A DNA stretch of 64,000 bases from Trileptium ribeirensis (taxonomy: Eukaryota > Nematoda > Enoplea > Enoplida > Thoracostomopsidae): assembly GCA_030248225.1 (NCBI GenBank), contig JASANE010021189.1, positions 27,952 to 91,951 of the forward strand, in the 5' to 3' direction. This document shows positions 33,660-45,889 of the stretch, one piece after another. Made by a program: the position numbers and the translations under genes. Each line of letters starts with the position of its first letter. Within the stretch, counting starts at the first letter, position 1. Under the pieces are notes generated by a model. The model had not been told where the DNA came from. It was given only the letters and a program-made list of their open reading frames with translations, and searched no databases.

Positions 33660-34403
33660 CTAAATTTTCTCGGAAGGTAAGCCTTTTCTGGTCCAAAACA
33701 GATTACAGGTAGACGGGGCAAAAATCGCTCCAAGTGGCTCAGAGGTCCCGGTAGGAAAAGATGGGTACCGAATTCTCTGACTTTTCAAACTTTTCCAACA
33801 CAAAATTTAATATGTGTTGTGTACATTAATTGTACTTTATGAACACTAGGAATTTTGATATTTAGATTTGACGGACAAATCTGTGAATTTGAAGGTGTTG
33901 GATCGAGCCGAATCCAGGGAAAAGTACTAAATTATCAATTTTGAGCCTAAATCGGGGTTCGCGCAGGACCTTCGTTCATACTTGGCTTAGCGGAACAATA
34001 TTCTACATTCTTGCTAAAAAGTACGACTATGCCACAAGCAGTAAAGAAAAGAATCTCTAGAATTCAAACTCTAAAATGCTAATTCGGGCATTCCACATCC
34101 TAATATTAGTGGGACGGGTGATATTTCGTTTGGTTACTTCGTAAATTTATATAGCCTATTAAAGGACTCCAAGGGCACTCTTCCTACACTTATGGAAGGG
34201 ATGAAGACGTTGCCTAAGCCTTCAATTTCCGTTGCTAATACGATCGTATGAACGTATCTCGATGCTCGTTACCATTTCAACCAAAAGGTAATGCTCCAAA
34301 ACTGGATACGGGTCTAAGGGTTTGCAAATATATTATGTACTAATTGTATCATTCAAGTTTGACCAAAAGATTTTAATAATTGACGGTTTACTGCGGAAAG
34401 GCC

Positions 34404-34492
<89 letters not shown>

Positions 34493-36060
34493 TCGACAGA
34501 CGTTTGGTAAATTTATTGATTCGTCCTATGTTGGATTGCCTAATCTTGAGAGTTACATACTTACTTGATTCCTGATCAAAAACGAGAAATGCTAGCAGGC
34601 CACTGCCGAAGCAATGAACCGCACTGGGGCTATTCCCAATTTGTACAAGCTCGATAAGACCTAAACACTTTGCGGGCTTAACTAATTTTCCTAACTAATT
34701 GGATGTCTTAGCTTGATTTCTTGATGCGAAAACCATTTCACAAAAGAGTCGGATCGTTCATCGTCGCTACGACACTGATGTGGTGCAAGCGACGAGTTTA
34801 GGCGGGTCCCTAGTAACGATGCAACAAACAAATCCTGTGCGTCAGGTTTAATCTATATGAATTGTTTGGGCTATACATTACAATTGTGCCAATTTTATGC
34901 CATCTTCAGGGCAGAGGTTAAAATTATGTTCATCTATGTGAAAAGTTATTTGGGACTAAACCTATAAGTAGTGATGCCTTGCAGGTCATCGGCGATATCC
35001 TAAAACAACATAAACTTTTGCTGTTTCGACCTCAAAGCGGCTCTCGAAAAGAGCCCCATTTGTTACTAAAATTTAATTAGCGTTTCTAAAATTCCTGCTT
35101 GACGAAACGGGTAGATCCGGTTGTCGGTACAATCGCAATAAATTTACCTACTAAGTTTCACTCGATTCATATCCCTAAATTGCTCGGTTTTCTCAATTTC
35201 GACCGAGATTCTTAGCCTAACTCGTCATGGGCTGGGGTAAACCTATAATTTTGACTTTCTCGCTGATTTGCAAGCCTTTCTCTTTGTGAAATTTTGCACA
35301 GGGGCTGGGTTCGACCAAACTTTTCTTTTCAATAGGACCGGGTCAACGGTCCTCACAAAAATTGGTCCGTCGGACCGGAATCCGATAAACCCGATATAGC
35401 GTCTAGCGATATCGCTAACTTTTATACACAAAAACTTAGCCACTGCCATCACATTTACCAACTCTGGTAAATTTGATATTTCTATCCAGGCAGCGGTATA
35501 TCGGAGCTTCGCGACTCCGATAGCATCTTGCTGCACTGATACAGAGAGAGAAAGAGTACAAGGGAAACCGCACTATAAAGCCAAAGGCTTGGCAAATACG
35601 TGCAAAAACTGACCCAAAACCTACTTATGAAACTGTATATACTGCGAAGAAAACTATGAAATTTGTGTAGAAAGTGAGAGGCTTTTGAGCTCTAGCTCTA
35701 CTCAAGAATCATAAAAAATAAATCTATACGCGGGTGCCGCGTTTATTTGTGCCTTGACTCATCCACCGAGGGAAGTTCATCATGACTTCGACTGTTAGAT
35801 GGATTAATAAACACGTCTATCAACGGCTATGGGTTTGCGGCATGAGCTAGGAAGAGCAAAACTATCATGTAAACCAAAAGTACGGACAGGAGTCCGTGAA
35901 GGCTCGTTATACAAATTAGATGAACCTGTATAAGTATAATCAATGTACGACAAATACATATATATATAATATGCTAAACAACAGTGCCAATACAACCGAA
36001 ATAATAATCATAACAAATAATGTCACAATGAACAATATATGTTGGGTTGCTCCCCTTCTT
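33660..36060 (+). repeat. Large non-coding repeat, module B, copy 2
   Basis: Aligns by eye with 12.84-15.97 kb (GGATCGAGCCGAATCCAGGG at 33,900; CACTGCCGAAGCAATGAACC near 34,600) and with 43.75-44.95 kb (GCGACTCCGATAG at 35,510, GCCAAAGGCTTGGCAAATAC near 35,580, ACTGTATATACTGCGAAGAA near 35,632, AATAAATCTATACGCGGGTG near 35,718). It lacks the sub-repeats seen at 44.0-44.5 kb and is not followed by a module A. Confidence 0.7.
34407..34487. repeat. (TA)n microsatellite
   Basis: About 40 uninterrupted TA units inside module B. The Tyr-Ile open frames over it are artefacts. Confidence 0.98.
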
Positions 36061-36069
36061 ATACCCGTA

Positions 36070-36769
36070 ACTTTTAAGTTTTATTTTGAATCCTGACAAC
36101 GTTAACATATTCGATTTATCTGCGTACTCATCCGTCTTTTCAATTGATCAGCGAAAATCTCATCGCTTAATTGGTTTTTATAAAGTTTATGAATTGTTAC
36201 CAAATTAATGCTATACTTTGTACAGTCTGAATTCCATTAAAAATAGTGGTATCTTAAATTTTCGCAACGCATGGGGTGGGCATAGTAGAAACCTGTGCGT
36301 GCCTAAGTGCAGTCACTTTAGCCGTTGTGTGCTAAACGTCTACGCAATCATGCGGACTCGGGCGTGCACCACGTTGCGGGGCAGGAGCTCGTCCGTGCGT
36401 ATTGTTTGAGCAGCCCTAAAACTCACTTGCGGTTTGACAACTCGTTTCAGTTACTTCTAGTACCCTAAGACTTCGTTTATCTTAGCCTGTTGGGATCTTT
36501 TACAGTTTTCCTACCTTTTTCCTCCTAGTAAGTTTTCCCAAGAAGAGGCTGTTTACGGGGTGGAAGGATCGTTTTTGGGAGTTAGTTTGATTCGCTTACA
36601 TGGCTTTGTTGGTGATTCCCATTACAGTTTGTTACAAGGTGAGAAGTACTAAGGTTCAAAATGATCATCTAGTGATTATAGGGAAGATGGCATAAGTCGT
36701 CCAGGGGATAAGTCCTACGATGGACGAAGTCGACCACAATGACGAGGTTGGGTTACAGGTATATTGAGT
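36070..36769. other. Spacer between module B and the gypsy element
   Basis: No gene seen. Contains GC-rich patches near 36,260-36,400. Confidence 0.35.
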
Positions 36770-37223
36770 TCAGAATGCATCGAAATAGTCTTGGGCTGGA
36801 TCTGATACAGGTAAGCATCGGTGCACGATATCGGAGAATTGGTTCGCCTTCCGGGATTCCTGGAAAAGGCTCAGGCTGTATGGGTTCTCCATAGTACGTA
36901 TATTGGGATAGTGCTGATACATATGCATCCTGTTCAGGGCAGTAGGTGGCGTTAAGGTAACATCAGGAAATGCGGTAAATCCTCGCATTGGAGTAGTGGC
37001 TCACTCGGTTCGGGTGAATTCATAGAGAGTGCCGGGTTTTGCTCGCGGTGTATTCCAGCAAGATAATCGGGCCTTGATGCCCAGACAATAGCCAATATTA
37101 AATCGCAGCGGTTATATAAGCTAGGTGCATAGGCGTCCGGTGAGAGAATTGTTCCTCCTCAGCGGTTAACTTCGGGCGTAATGATTGGGTTTCCAAACCA
37201 TTGAATCCTTCCAAATCAGGTGA

Positions 37224-38092
37224 TTATAATTCATCGGCTCGGCGGTATTCTTTCCGCGTTATAGGTAATGTATGCTCCAAATATTCAGGTAAAGGTCCAG
37301 TGTAATTATCTGGCACATAAGGTAATTGAGATGCGTTTTTTGTAATAAGCTCTTGGGAAATTCCGGGACAGTCATATTGAGGCGCCCGGTTAGGGTCAAC
37401 AATTGGCAATCGGTTAGGTACGTTCGTATCCATGGCGGCTAAGCGAATATCAGCTTGGGCTTGGGTTAAATTCGCTGCGGGCTCAGTGTCATCCGCAGGT
37501 TCGGTTTCATCCGTTGGTTAGAGGGAAGGTCCAGGAGCAAAAGATTGTCGCATTTCAGCGATAGATTCGCGATGCGCGGCTTGGACCTCGCGGATACTGA
37601 CGATCGGCGTTGATAGTTTCAGTAGAATTTTTCAATGGGATTTGCAATTGTTCATCAGGTATGTCCTGCAATGGATCTTCCATACCCGGCAAAATACGCA
37701 GTGGGCGGTAGCGGGGTTTAGTACGATTAAAATGCGCCTTTTCGCGTGACTTTGCGCTGTAAGGCGTATTCGGAGACACGGTGGTATGCCTTTGATATCT
37801 GGTAAGGTCCACACCATCTTTGTTCAAGTTTACGCGGCAAACCAGGGGTTGTATGGTATCGATATACCCACACTTTAAGTCCTACTTCATATGGAGGAAT
37901 TATAATTTTACGGTTATAATATTGCTTACGGTATTCACGGCCAGCATGCATCGAGCAATATGCATTTTCTCTAATTGTGGCAAGCCATCTTCGGACATTG
38001 GTAAGATAGAATTTAGCTCTGGGGTAACGTTCCCAGTCAGCTGGTGAGGTAATATCTCCTGGGACTCTGGGATAATGTCCATAGTTCAACAA
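37224..38092 (-). pseudogene. Gypsy integrase C-terminal (GPY/F) module and tail
   Basis: From 38,092 the frame gives ADWERYPRAKFYLTNVRRWL, YYNRKIIIPPYEVGLKVWVY and LEQRWCGPYQISKAYHRVSE, the GPY/F-like module of Metaviridae integrases, which helps hold target DNA. It then shifts at about 37,750 to a basic segment KPRYRPLRILPGMEDPLQDI, and after stops to an acidic, Pro-rich tail (ETEPADDTEPAANL, LPEYLEHTLP) ending at 37,224. At least two frameshifts and one stop. Confidence 0.75.
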
Positions 38093-38607
38093 AAAGTAGG
38101 ATATCTGGTAGATGTTTGCAAAGGTTCGTTATAAGACATTATACAATAGGGTAAAAGTTCGTCCCAGGTTGTATGGTCATCAGTAGATAGGGCTACTCCT
38201 AATAGGGTAAGTAGGATGCGATTAAATCTCTCTAATTCGCCATTGGCTTTCGGGTTATAATTTAGCGTTTCACGCTCGAAGGTACGTAGTTCAGTACATA
38301 AGACTTGCATAACGTCGGAAGTGAAACATCGACCTTGGTCGGATACTAATTCAGCAAGTGAGCCATGTCGGCGGAAAACCTCTTTGATAAATACTTGTGC
38401 TACAGTGCGAGCTGTTCGGTTGGTGATGGCGACGGCAATAACAAACTTGGTAAATTTGTCAATAAAAGCAAGAACGTACTTATTTCCAGTACGGGTTTCA
38501 ACTCGAATATCAAAAATGTCAACGTACATCCCATGCATAGGGACATTAGCGAGCGGTAAGTCGCCTAGGGCAGCTCGGAATGGGGAGTAAGTCGACGGGG
38601 AACACAT
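38086..38607 (-). pseudogene. Gypsy integrase catalytic core
   Basis: A 173-codon frame with all three catalytic positions: MYVDIFDIRVETRTGNKYVL (first Asp), VSDQGRCFTSDVM (second Asp), NYNPKANGELERFNR (Glu). FIDKFTKFVIAV and WDELLPYCIMSYNE are also typical. The zinc-binding N-terminal domain is not found in frame upstream. The frame stops at 38,086, and the next one begins with an ATG overlapping it. Confidence 0.9.
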
Positions 38608-39175
38608 GGTTTAGGGCGATGATCATTTGGTAAGATGAGGTGTGGATACAAGTTGTATTGTATGGCAGAAACGGTAGAGGTGGGATTCTAAACAGTAAAC
38701 AGCCGTAAACAGCTTCAGTTGAGTACGAATTTTCGTCTGGTTACTGACGTTGAAGAACAACTGCCAATTCCTAGTTAAAGTGGATCTAATTAGGTGTTTT
38801 GCCCAGAACGCGGCCTAGCCTACTTATTCGTACTTAAAACGTACTTATTTCGTTCGAATATCAAAAATGTCAACGTACATCCCATGCATAGGGGCATTAG
38901 CGAGCGGTAAGTCGCCTAGGGCAGCTCGGAATGGGGAGTAAGTCGACGGGGAGCACATGGTTTAGGGCGATGATCATTTGGTAAGATGAGGTGTGGATAC
39001 AAGAGTTGTATTGTTGGACAGAAACGGTAGAGGTGGGATTCTAAACAGTAAACAGTCGTAAACAGCTTCAGATGAGTGCGAATTTTCGTCTGGTTACTGA
39101 CGTTGAAGAACAATGGCCAATTCCAAGTTAAAGTGGATTTAATTACGCGTTTTGTCCAGAACGCTACCTAGCCTA
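38473..39175. repeat. Tandem duplication of about 350 bp at the gypsy break
   Basis: The segment beginning AACGTACTTATTTC at 38,473 and containing the 5' end of the integrase frame recurs from 38,839. The shared word CGAATATCAAAAATGTCAAC is at 38,504 and 38,855, 351 bp apart. The second copy lacks about 15 bases near its start and differs at a few positions. Both copies carry the reading PNDHRPKPC...RRLTPHSELP on the minus strand. Confidence 0.9.
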
Positions 39176-39179
39176 CCTT

Positions 39180-40399
39180 GATCAATGGAAATTGAATGGC
39201 CATGACAATCTAATTCCACAGCATCAGCAATGCTGATATCCGAACTAAACTGAGCTATCCACATGGATGGTGTTAAGAAAATATTAACCTGAAGGGTTCG
39301 ATAAAATTATTCGAAGCGACGATTCCCTATATACTCGGGAGCCTGTTGCGCTTTGAAATCATATTTAATGTTGCAACTAAGATTTCTTAACCTTTCTGAG
39401 TGCGGGTCAATATATGTACATACTTGGGCGAACATAAGACTTGCAAAGTGTTATTTATGGTGTATCCTACAACTTCAATACGCTTACAATGGTATGACAA
39501 TGGTTGTGGTAATTCCTCTCTTGTTCGGTTCAACAAGGTGTAAACAAAGCAATTCCAATCCCACCATTTGAAACTATACGTTTGATTTATTGTATTGATC
39601 GTCCTCATGTGACTCCTTACTTGCAGGTCCCATAGCCTTAATTTGTGGGCACCCCGGGTTATACCTATTATTGGGGACCCTCAACTTTGGAGGATACGGC
39701 AGCTCACCCTCCCCTTTTATAAGGATTAGACAAAGCTCGCGTGGTCGAGTCCTCTACCTATCGGACAACACAAGGACGAGGAGACCTCTGCCTGACAAGG
39801 ATTCGGCCACATCCTCGTCAGAAGCAAAATGACCATCCCAGGGTCGTCCTCCAAACAGCCTCGTAATCTACTAAACGTGCAACCTATGTATAGGAAAACC
39901 AGTGAAAATGAGTGGCAATTTCCAAATTGTGGCATCTATGAATTTTGTAACTCCGCTGGGGACCGTAGTTGGGCAGAAAAAGTCTACTCGAAGTTTCTTG
40001 TGAGTTCATCCGTCATGCCATTGTATAACTACTATTCTAGTGCAATTCGTCTGCCTATATCCTATAACGACGAGTGTGTCACTCTGGAATCTTCCTTACG
40101 ATTCACATTTTAAATATAGTTACTTCCCTTAATATCTATTCGAAAATTTAACTCGCATCACTAATTCCCTTGGTCCTCATCGCCACCGTGATTTCCAACC
40201 TCTTCACTAGTGTCTATACTCAAGGTTTCATCTACAATCCTGAAATGTTATGACATATGAACACGACATGTCACTGTCAAAACTAGCTTGCTGAGCGGTC
40301 AACATGTGCGGAACTTATTGCAGGTCTGGCCCATTACCCCACTACTCTATCTGTTTTATCATAACCATTTTCATATACTACTTTCACAACTACTTCTCA
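39180..40399. other. Region without recognised genes
   Basis: Directly after the duplication the minus strand reads MWIAQFSSDISIADAVELDC, perhaps further gypsy pol, but too short to name. The rest has no gene signature. Confidence 0.35.
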
Positions 40400-40860
40400 T
40401 CTTTCTGCATTACCACCCTTACTCTTACTCAAATTTGCTTCTTACAGAATTATTACGCCTACTATTATCGAATTTAATCGCCTTTCACTGGGTAATACCC
40501 TTACTATTGTTCAAATTTCGCGCCTTTGGCGAACCACTACTATTACTATTACTCAAATGAATCCCGTTTAACGAACTAATAAAATTAATATCATCCAAAT
40601 TAGGTACATTTCACCATTAACATTACACTTACTCAAATTAATCGCTGCTCATAAACCTATACCCTACTGTTACCCTAATTAATCGTGTCTCGTCAAGCAA
40701 TATCACTAATATCATTCACGTTAATCTCGTTCCATGAACCGAGATTATAATATTTCTAATACCACAATTTTATCGCGTCTCGCGGATCAATATCCTTATT
40801 ACTACCAAAATTACTCGCATCTCGCGAACCAAATCATTACGGTCATCAAAATATTTTCTA
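40400..40860 (+). repeat. Degenerate tandem repeat with TCTCGCGAACC words
   Basis: Units of roughly 60-75 bp contain ACTCAAATTAATCGC, a TCTCGCGAACC- or TTTGGCGAACC-like word and CCTTACTATTA. Clearer words lie near 40,530, 40,685, 40,780 and 40,822. Strongly diverged. Confidence 0.5.
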
Positions 40861-41269
40861 TGAATTCAACAACGGTGGGTGGGAACGGTCCCGTTTGATG
40901 TAGCGATGCGCCAGTTCCTATCGCTTCAGCGCGATAGGTCCGCACCTGGACAGACCCCAGGCAGGTCGATGTATATCTATGTTCACTCCGAACGGTCATG
41001 CCTGCTTCGGTGGCGTATAAGTAAGCAGCTTTCTTACCACCTAAGCTTATGCACGGGTGACGGGGGTCCGAGTTTATTTCTTCACTAACTCTAATCGCCT
41101 CACTTATGTTGACTGTTGGTCCTTTCAATAAGTTCAATCACTTCAACTGCTTCTCTCAGATAAACTATTCCCTTAAAATCTACTATTCCATTTAAATTAA
41201 CTGTATCACTTATTGCGATCAAACTCTCGCTAATCCTTCAAGTTAGGATCAACATCACACACTAAATCA

Positions 41270-41480
41270 CCAACATCAGCAATGGTTTCATCAATCAATC
41301 AATCCAACATCATCCACAGCAACAACATCTGAATCAACAACCTCAACAACATCCACTGCATCAATATCAACAACATTTGAATCAACACAATCAACAACAT
41401 CCAAATCATCAATACTAACTTCTTTACAATCCTCAATAATTATATCATCACTAATAACGACTTAAACTATACCATTAACT
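41270..41480 (+). repeat. Cryptically simple CAACATC/ATCAAC stretch
   Basis: CAACAACATC, AATCAATC and ACATCATCC words fill the stretch without a fixed period. No coding signal is convincing. Confidence 0.7.
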
Positions 41481-42429
41481 AAAATAATTCATCAAAATCA
41501 ACTTCGACCATATCATTAACCCTTATAACTTCATCACAGGGGCCGTCGTTTCGAATCCTACGACGGTAGGTGCAGCCTTGCAGCCTCACTGAGGGTCGAT
41601 GAATCCAATCTCTATCAATCCTATCGCCTCATCTAGTTCGACGGTGGGCGCATGGGGTACCTCACAGTGTTGCAATTGGTCAAATTATATCACCCTAACT
41701 ACTTCACTCCCGTGCCTAGATGGACCCCGCGCAATACCTTCAGCTCCAACGATCAAATCCGCTTCTTCGGCATGAACGGTCGCGAATCGTTCAGTACCTC
41801 CACATGGACACGGGCGACGAGGGCAGCCCCGGTCAGCATCACGGAAGGACACAATGACTGGAGAGCCCCTTGTCAGTGAGGGCAGGAACCTCACCTCGGA
41901 TAAATCAATAATCGCACACGGACTTATCTCTTCGGCGCCGGCTGCCGGAAAATTATCACAGAATCTCAATTTCCATTACCATACTACAAACATGTCGCTG
42001 CCATGTAACAACAACGAACTACACACAAACCCAAATGCCGAGTCCAAAGTCCTCCACAAGGGCTTAAACCACAATCATCACAGTAACCTGTCCAAAACAA
42101 CGATCTACTGCTCAACTCACGCAGAACATCATACTACCTACAATTTCGAACGGAGCTAGGGCAGAGCAACCCCGACGAGGCCTCAATGCCGGTCCGCAAA
42201 GCCTCGCTCATTCCTGGTCTCCGGAGCGCACGACCTTCGACCTGTAAAAATCTCCATAGACGCCTCACACGGTCGCCCGTTTGATACAATATTCGATCTA
42301 ATACTACTGTCTAATCAACCATTTTCAAACCAATACTGCCATATATAACAACAATCTTCACAAGCGCTAATCCACTTCCAAGTCACTATGCTCCGGGGTC
42401 CACTATGTTTTTGCACAGACAACCTGGGG

Positions 42430-42775
42430 ATGTAGGCTACCATCGCTATTGCTGCAAGAGCTCCACGAGCTGCACTGCCCGCGGGAATGGCTGCTATCGT
42501 CGTCTCCGTCGAAGTCACTGACAAGAGCTCCTCGGAGAGCACTGCAGGGGAGGTGGGCTACCATCGTTATCTCGGCCGAGAGCTCCACCTGGGGGACAAA
42601 TATACAAAAAGATAAGCTACCATCGCCGTCTTTGGGCAAGAGCTCCATCTGGGTCACAGTGATCCGACTAGATGGTATGCTACGATTTGATGGGTGGGGT
42701 AAGAGCATCGCATACAATTCCCACGTCGGGCTACCATTAGCCCCCATCAAGAGCAATGCCTCTAAGAGTAGCGCT
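42430..42775 (+). repeat. Degenerate minisatellite of about 60 bp, six copies
   Basis: GGCTACCATCG-like starts near 42,433, 42,488, 42,555, 42,614, 42,674 and 42,730, each followed 20-30 bases later by AAGAGCTCCA or a relative. Spacing is 55-67 bp. It makes repeated open frames on both strands that I do not count as genes. Confidence 0.7.
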
Positions 42776-43040
42776 TCTACTGCGGTGCACCACAGGTACA
42801 GCGACCATCCAGCCAACCCGCATTAAAGTGAGACACGATCACTTATTCCAAACAAGCTACATGATTTCTACCTCATTTCGGTAAATACCTTAACAACCTC
42901 TAATACTATCTCGCCTTCTATTTTCCACTGTTAGACTTAGTTCCTTGTAGCGACTTATCTCGAACTAACTCACTACATTCTACGCAAATTGTATATATTC
43001 TGCTGGCATCAAGGAGATACACAGAATACAGTGTATAAGT

Positions 43041-43749
43041 TTGCACAGTGACATCAGCTGTGCGAGACGTGAAGTACCTGCACTTAGCTATCCGTGTGAT
43101 TACATTTCAGCTAGAGCAGGAGTGGTACCGTGGAGGACGGTTCTACCCCATAGAGACAGTTGGCTGGAAGACACTACAGAAATCAGAGACCCCACAGGGA
43201 ATTCTCTAATGTGTTTTACAGATGGATCCCTAATCAGGGGAACAGACAAGAAACATGCTGGAACTGGCGTGCTGATTGGGGATGTTGGCTATAGCTACTC
43301 TCTGGGTGAGTACTGCACTGTTTTCCAAGCAGAAGTATATGCGATCAAGAAATACGCAGACACTATCGTAGCAGATAAGGGTTATAACTTGGACATAAAA
43401 ATATTCTTTGACAGTCAAGCTACCCTATTGGCACTCAAGACACATAAACTGGGTTATAAGACTGTTCAGAAGACTATGTAGGCAACACACAGCAAGTTTG
43501 GTGTGGGTCCCAGGCCACAGTGATATTCAGGCAACGAACGGGCAGACTATCTAGCTAGGCTGGGTTCAAGCAAAAAACCTATTGGCCCAGAGCCAATCCT
43601 GCCAGTGGCTAGGAAAGAAGTCTCCACCATGATCAAATCATGGATGCATAGGAAATTTGTAAAATGGAGACAAGAAGTAGCATGCAAGCAAACAAAAAGT
43701 ATTATAAGTGCACCAAACAGTAAATGGGGCAAATTCCTCATAGGTCTCT
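43041..43749 (+). pseudogene. LINE RNase H domain and C-terminal segment
   Basis: The frame reads SLMCFTDGSLIRGTD (first Asp), YCTVFQAEVYAIKKYAD (Glu), KIFFDSQATLLALKTH (Asp), stopping at 43,481. Past a TAG it continues VWVPGHSDIQ and, after a one-base shift near 43,525, GNERADYLARLGSS (last Asp) and KKPIGPEPILPVARKE, then KWGKFLIGL. All four RNase H catalytic residues remain. This is the RNase H of a LINE of the arthropod type, with its usual C-terminal tail. It ends abruptly near 43,749, where module B sequence (GCGACTCCGATAG) begins. Confidence 0.85.
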
Positions 43750-44960
43750 TTGCGACTCCGATAGTATCGTGCTGCACTGATGTGACTATACAGAGAGACA
43801 GAATACAAAGGAAACTGCAATATAAAGCCAAAAGCTTGGAAAATACGTGCAAAAACTGAACCAAAACCTACTTATGAAACTGTATATACTGCGAAGAAAT
43901 CTATGAAATTTGTGTAGACCCTGGGCGACTTTTGCGGCGCTCGGGTCCATATTTTTCATAATTTTTGAACGGGCTTGATAGCGGAAATGAAAGGCCTAAC
44001 GGGCCTCTATAAATCAGCAAAATTACTGGAAAGAATTTTGAATTATAAGCGTTTGAAATTTTAGGTAGGGGTGGACTCCTGTCGTGTCGTCGGGTTTGTA
44101 ATTCCGGCGCGATATTGCCAAAGCTTAAAGTGGCATTCGGTGGCGGACATCCCTGCGAAGAAATGGCCAAAGTTTCAACAAAATTTCTGGAGGGAATATT
44201 AAAATATTCCAATTTTAGTTTTTTAGTGGGGGCGAGCCCCTTCAGGGTCGTCGGCTTTGGGATTCCTACACGAGATTCTAAGCTTTCATGAGCTAAATCA
44301 GCGCTCTGGGATCCTTATTGAGATCCGGGCAAAACCTCAGCCAAATTCCTGGAGTAATTTTATAGTTATGGCAAATTTCACCAGAGCGAGCTAACTCACT
44401 CTTTAGCCATTAGTTTAACAAATTCGGTTGCGTTTTAGGTTCGATCTTAGAAGCACTGGTTGCTACTAACATCCTAACAAAAGCTCTGCTAAATTCCTGG
44501 AAAGAACAGTGTGTCAGGGAAATTTTATCGCTCACAAGTAACTATTAATAATTATTCCGATCATAATTTTGCAACGATATCTCCTCATAAATTATAAATT
44601 TTTCTCACGGTACTGCCTAATCAAATTGAAATCCAGTAAACAGGGCTAAGGATGGTACGGAGATTTATTTCGAATATTCATTGATTAAAGTTTTATTTAA
44701 CCTCGGCCGGATCAAACGTCCAAGTGGGACTACTAGCTCTACTCAAAGAATCATGTAAAATAAATCTATACGCGGGTGTCGCGTTTATTTGTGCCTTAAC
44801 TCATCCACCAAGTGAGGTTCTGCATGACTTCGACTGTTAAATGGGTTACTAAACACGTCTATGAACGGCTATGGGTTTGCGTGACGAGCTAAGACGGGCT
44901 AAGCTATCATGTAAACCAAAAGTAAGGACAGGGAGTCCGTGGAAGCTTAAGCTTAAGACT
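43750..44960 (+). repeat. Large non-coding repeat, module B 3' part, copy 3
   Basis: Begins with CTCTTTGCGACTCCGATAGT and follows 35.5-36.0 kb and 15.07-15.97 kb, with an additional 500-bp stretch (43,920-44,510) matching 15.2-15.68 kb and holding four CCTGGAGG-type inverted repeats. Ends near GGACAGGGAGTCCGTGGAAG (44,935). Confidence 0.75.
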
Positions 44961-45889
44961 AATCAGTGCGAACTTCTCGCTTCTATCTCATCTACTCTCC
45001 GGGTTTATCGTATGTAACATAAGTACTACTCTACGACTATACTAAACCTCCCTGTCCACACTTACATATTCGAATCCGATCGGTCAACGTCCGTCGCTCG
45101 TCCATCCACTCGCAAAGCCCAAAACGAAAAGCCAAAGAGTAAGAAATAACCGATAAAATGTAACTACAAGTATTGAAGAGCGACAGAGCCGGTCTACAAA
45201 CCGACCGTACTCTGCGATGCCGAAGTCAGACTGAACGCTCGCGAGGTAGAGCGATACCGCTTAAATACTTTAATTTTCGGCAATTAAATCGATTAATTGG
45301 GTCTTTAAAACTTTATTAAATTTTACTAAAAGTGGTTTGTCAGCACTTTTGGGACGGTTTGACCCCAAAACTTAAGCTTAAATGCAAACTTTCCTATTAG
45401 CTTCAATTTCGATTAATTTTGGACCATTTTAATATCCAATTTCTATTTAATTAAAGTGATTTAGTACCGTTTTATATGAAACTTTTATAAATTTAGGCTA
45501 AACTTTCTTGAAGTTTCTTGTTTAATTTATGTCATACCAGCGAGGATTCTCTGTGGAATCCATAGCACTTCCTTTAGTTTATTCTCGGTCCTGAAGTGAC
45601 CGTTATTTTACAAGTAAATAAACCCCTATACCTTCTACGGGGTTTGTATTGCTATATAATTCAAAATTTTAAATTTTCGAACTAAAATTATATATCAAAC
45701 TTATATTAACTATTAACTTAATAACAAATTTATACTAACTAAAAGGGTCACGCTTATTTGCTCAAAGCATTAAAATTCGGGGATCCGAGTAGTATTAAGC
45801 TAACTTTAATACTAAACTTTTATAAACTGTTATCAGTTAATGATACGAAGTTTATCAAAACTTTTATCAAAACCCCAAAATTTATATAA
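44961..45889. other. AT-rich linker between modules B and A
   Basis: No gene. The last 600 bases are very AT-rich with ACTTTTATAAA words, as at 16.2-17.2 kb. Confidence 0.45.

Larger units (their letters stand above)
36770..38607 (-). mobile_element. Ty3/gypsy retrotransposon fragment (integrase to pol end)
   Basis: On the minus strand an integrase core, a GPY/F-type C-terminal module and a proline-rich tail follow one another across several frames. Reverse transcriptase, RNase H, protease and Gag are missing, since the sequence breaks off upstream of the integrase core in a tandem duplication. No LTR was recognised. Confidence 0.8.

Noticed and set aside
34322..34568. Open frames rich in Tyr-Ile over the (TA)n tract
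   Set aside because: Pure microsatellite translation.
38365..38590. Plus-strand frames across the gypsy integrase
   Set aside because: Shadows of the minus-strand integrase core.
41652..42159. Frames of 75-101 codons on both strands around 41.7-42.2 kb
   Set aside because: Both strands open, composition-driven, no family signature.
42403..42826. Two overlapping frames of 125-137 codons on opposite strands
   Set aside because: They lie on the 60-bp minisatellite and its GC-richer flank; no domain motif in either.
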